Shown here: piece after piece, positions 61,929-64,000 of the stretch
Position numbering within the stretch: the stretch's first letter is position 1
Layout of the letters: every line of letters starts with the position of its first letter
Source of the DNA: Thermoactinomyces daqus
Lineage (GTDB): Bacteria; Bacillota; Bacilli; Thermoactinomycetales; Thermoactinomycetaceae
Assembly (NCBI RefSeq): GCF_000763315.1
Contig: NZ_JPST01000025.1
Coordinates: 1-64,000 of the forward strand
Direction of reading: 5' to 3'
DNA length: 64,000 nucleotides
Translations under genes and position numbers: made by a program
Notes under the pieces: model-generated
Told to the model about the DNA's origin: nothing
The model's database searches: none
The model's input: the letters and a program-made list of their open reading frames with translations, nothing else

Positions 61929-63686
61929 CTATCGCTTCTGTGCCGGAACGAGAATATGCTTGTCCTTTACCGACATCAGCCCTTCATTCGTCAACCGGAG
62001 CTGCGGCAGATGGGTCGCAGACAGGAATAACAGGGAGTAGAGCGGATCGAGATGGGTAAAGCCATGATAGCTCAGACGCCGCGCAAACGGCTCCAGCTTT
62101 GCGATTAACTGATCGAGCGAATCGTGATTCATCGTGCCCAGGAGAGGCAGAGGCAAGGAGAAAACTTCCTCATCCGCCTGGATCCAATAAATCCCTCCTC
62201 CGGACTGAAGCACCCGGTTTACAGCCCGGGCCATCGCCTCCGGAGAACGCCCCAGCACCACGATTCCCTGTGCGGAGCCCGTATAGCTGGATGCCAACCC
62301 GTCTATTCCACGCCCAAAGCCGCGCACCAATCCGGGTGTGATCCATTTCCCCGCGCGGTCGGCCAAAAAAGCATACAGGAGGTCATCATCTGGGGAAAGC
62401 ATCCCGCCGTCCGAAAACTGAACCTCCTCCTGTAAACTTTTCGTGATCACGGAATTGATCAGATGCATCACCGGAAAAGAATCTCCGTCTTTCACGGGAA
62501 GACGAAAATCAGTCTCCGCATAACGGACATCCGACGGAGGCGTAATGATGGTGGAAAAATCTTCTTCTCCTGAAAACGGATGCAAACATTTTCCCTCGCG
62601 CGCCAAAATCTCCCCGTCGGCCAGCACAAGTACGGGGCACGGCTCGGTCAGCGAGGAAAGGACGTTTATATTGGCCAGCCGTCCGGGAGCAATTCCACCC
62701 AGGTGATCATCCAACCGGTAATAAACGGCCGGGTTGATGGTAACCATCTGGTACGCGTGAACAGGGGAACATCCGCAATCAAGGGCCGTCCGGATCAAAT
62801 AATCGGTAAAGCCGTTTTTGAAGTAAAGAGGGGTCGCTCCATCCGTCGTCATCGTTAAACGGTGCCACGGCACATCCTTTTCCTTCAGCAATCCTTCCAG
62901 CAATACAGGGAGATCCGGCCGGATCGAACTGTGTCTCAGCGTGACAAAATACCCGAGTTGCAATCTGCGCCAAACCTCATCAAAACTGATGCTTTCATGG
63001 TCACCGCTCACTCCCGCCGCCGCCAGCCGCGCCAAAGTCCGGTAGGATGCCCCCGGTGCGTGTGCTTCCACCCGTTTCCCCAAATTTTTGGTCTGGCGGA
63101 CCAACTGCTTCATCGACGGGTCCCCGGCGAGCAATGGTATCCAATCCGTCAGTTCGCCCGCTTGCAGCACCCGCGGATGCTCCAGCACCTCTCTGACACG
63201 CGGGACAGAAAAAAGATCATCCTGCGGCAAATAGGTCTGCCCGTCCAGCCGCGCCCACCAAAAGAGACGCACTTTTAACCGCGCCAAGTCGTCCATCCAA
63301 CGGATAACCTGCTGAGGAGTGCATGAGACAAAAAAGTCCAGATTATCCGAGATCAGCGTCGTCGTACCGAGCGCTCCCACTTTTTCCGCCAATGTGACTG
63401 GATTATGGAGCTGAAACGGATGGGCATGCGGTTCGATATAGCCTGGCACCAACACTTGTCCGCTTGCATCGAGCACCGGAACATCATCCTCCAGGCGCAA
63501 ACCGCTTTGCTTCAGCTCACCCACATAGGCGATGCGGCGGCCGGCCAGCGCCACATCCTGGCGCAAAAGCTGCCCGGTATACACATTCAACACTTCACCG
63601 CCGCGAATTAGCAACGTCGTCGCTTTTCTCCCCATCGCCACCTCAATCAGCAAATCATGCTCTTCTCTAGTCATATGCACGCCCAA
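61929..63686 (-). CDS. adenine-deaminase-family amidohydrolase (YerA-like)
   Basis: 585 aa. An N-terminal amidohydrolase domain with the metal-binding EPHAHPFQLHNP replaces the DGHVHIESS typical of AdeC. Further motifs are AHAPGASYRTL, GDHESISFDEV, TMTTDGATP and YRLDDHLGGIAPGRLANI. The C-terminal adenine-deaminase domain follows. The EPHxHP motif points to the YerA group, whose activity is not firmly established, rather than classical AdeC. TTG 63686 has GGAGG eight bases upstream. Converges on the siderophore ATPase gene. Confidence 0.78.
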   Translation of the reverse strand: MGVHMTREEHDLLIEVAMGRKATTLLIRGGEVLNVYTGQLLRQDVALAGRRIAYVGELKQSGLRLEDDVPVLDASGQVLVPGYIEPHAHPFQLHNPVTLAEKVGALGTTTLISDNLDFFVSCTPQQVIRWMDDLARLKVRLFWWARLDGQTYLPQDDLFSVPRVREVLEHPRVLQAGELTDWIPLLAGDPSMKQLVRQTKNLGKRVEAHAPGASYRTLARLAAAGVSGDHESISFDEVWRRLQLGYFVTLRHSSIRPDLPVLLEGLLKEKDVPWHRLTMTTDGATPLYFKNGFTDYLIRTALDCGCSPVHAYQMVTINPAVYYRLDDHLGGIAPGRLANINVLSSLTEPCPVLVLADGEILAREGKCLHPFSGEEDFSTIITPPSDVRYAETDFRLPVKDGDSFPVMHLINSVITKSLQEEVQFSDGGMLSPDDDLLYAFLADRAGKWITPGLVRGFGRGIDGLASSYTGSAQGIVVLGRSPEAMARAVNRVLQSGGGIYWIQADEEVFSLPLPLLGTMNHDSLDQLIAKLEPFARRLSYHGFTHLDPLYSLLFLSATHLPQLRLTNEGLMSVKDKHILVPAQKR

Positions 63687-63837
63687 AATTACTTCCTCCT
63701 TCACCATTAATTACTCCCGTATAACGCTTTCCCATTGCAGCAAATAATAAGTCCGACAGCAGAGATGTTGTTTTCATCGGAACTTCCACCATCGTGAAAT
63801 GCATACCTGTTCCGGCAGAGGGAAAGGAGTGAAAAAA

Positions 63838-64000
63838 ATGCAGAAAAACATCGGAACATTGGATGCGCTCCTGCGCATCACTTGCGGCCTTGTCGGTTTG
63901 GCTTGGTGTACTTCCAAAGGCCGGCGCAATTTTCCATTCCTGATCGCCCTGGCCTCCGCCATGAAAGTCGCCGAAGGGTTGACCCGTTATTGCCCGGTGC
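63838..64000 (+). CDS. DUF2892 (YgaP-like) membrane protein, truncated by window end
   Basis: Starts with ATG behind GAAAGGAGTG. The visible 54 residues (MQKNIGTLDALLRITCGLVG, LAWCTSKGRRN, then AMKVAEGLTRYCPV) match the small DUF2892 membrane domain found alone or attached to rhodanese. The terminal RYCP motif is typical. The 3' end lies beyond the window. Confidence 0.8.
   Translation, partial: MQKNIGTLDALLRITCGLVGLAWCTSKGRRNFPFLIALASAMKVAEGLTRYCPV

Overview
The window looks like chromosomal DNA of an endospore-forming member of the Bacillales. Evidence is the set of spore-germination (gerP-type) and Spo0M genes, CodY, PerR, a proline T-box, a caa3-type cytochrome oxidase locus and the neighbouring mutY/yfhP pair. 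Many genes start with TTG or GTG behind strong AGGAGG-type ribosome binding sites. The mix of gene content and moderate G+C would fit Thermoactinomycetaceae, but that placement is inference. There is no prophage, CRISPR array or intact insertion sequence.

Layout. 1-240: leader and promoter of an rRNA operon running off the left edge. 0.2-9.8 kb: drug exporter, YgzB, a degenerate acyl-CoA synthetase, PerR, P450 plus TetR, DUF4383, endonuclease III, methyltransferase, Bcp peroxiredoxin. 10-14 kb: two-component system and a divergent gerP/Hsp20 cluster. 14-23 kb (all minus): ABC-2 exporter, 5-oxoprolinase pxpBCA, two tandem Spo0M paralogs and a pseudokinase/coiled-coil protein. 23-31 kb (plus): hemL, truncated globin, a 1499-aa glutamate synthase with ARG and cre operators, alpha/beta hydrolase. 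31.9-35.2 kb: a disturbed stretch with a frameshifted VanZ gene, a metallophosphoesterase, two small proteins and a second frameshifted membrane gene. 35.2-40.9 kb: ctaB-ctaC-ctaD-ctaE-ctaF and a CtaM-like gene. 41-46 kb: RsbT-like kinase overlapping an ABC exporter, codY, signal peptidase I, DUF402 phosphatase. 46.5-47.6 kb: proline T-box on an N-terminally truncated proC. 48-64 kb: GNAT, pabB, VanW, mutY, yfhP, MscS, AlkA-like glycosylase, a pseudoknot-plus-terminator element, LysM-3D protein, O-antigen ligase-like protein, a Fur-controlled siderophore ATPase, a YerA-like deaminase and the start of a DUF2892 protein.

Themes: respiration and heme (hemL, cta genes, globin), oxidative and iron stress (perR, bcp, Fur box), base-excision repair (nth, mutY, AlkA-like), nitrogen/amino-acid control (codY, gltB, T-box proC, pxp), and envelope/sporulation. 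The best candidates for undescribed biology are the pseudokinase-Spo0M-Spo0M cluster, the acyl-CoA synthetase with all adenylation motifs altered, the RsbT-like kinase translationally coupled to an ABC exporter, and the H-type pseudoknot followed by a terminator at 58.2 kb. Everything here was read by eye; no database search was run.
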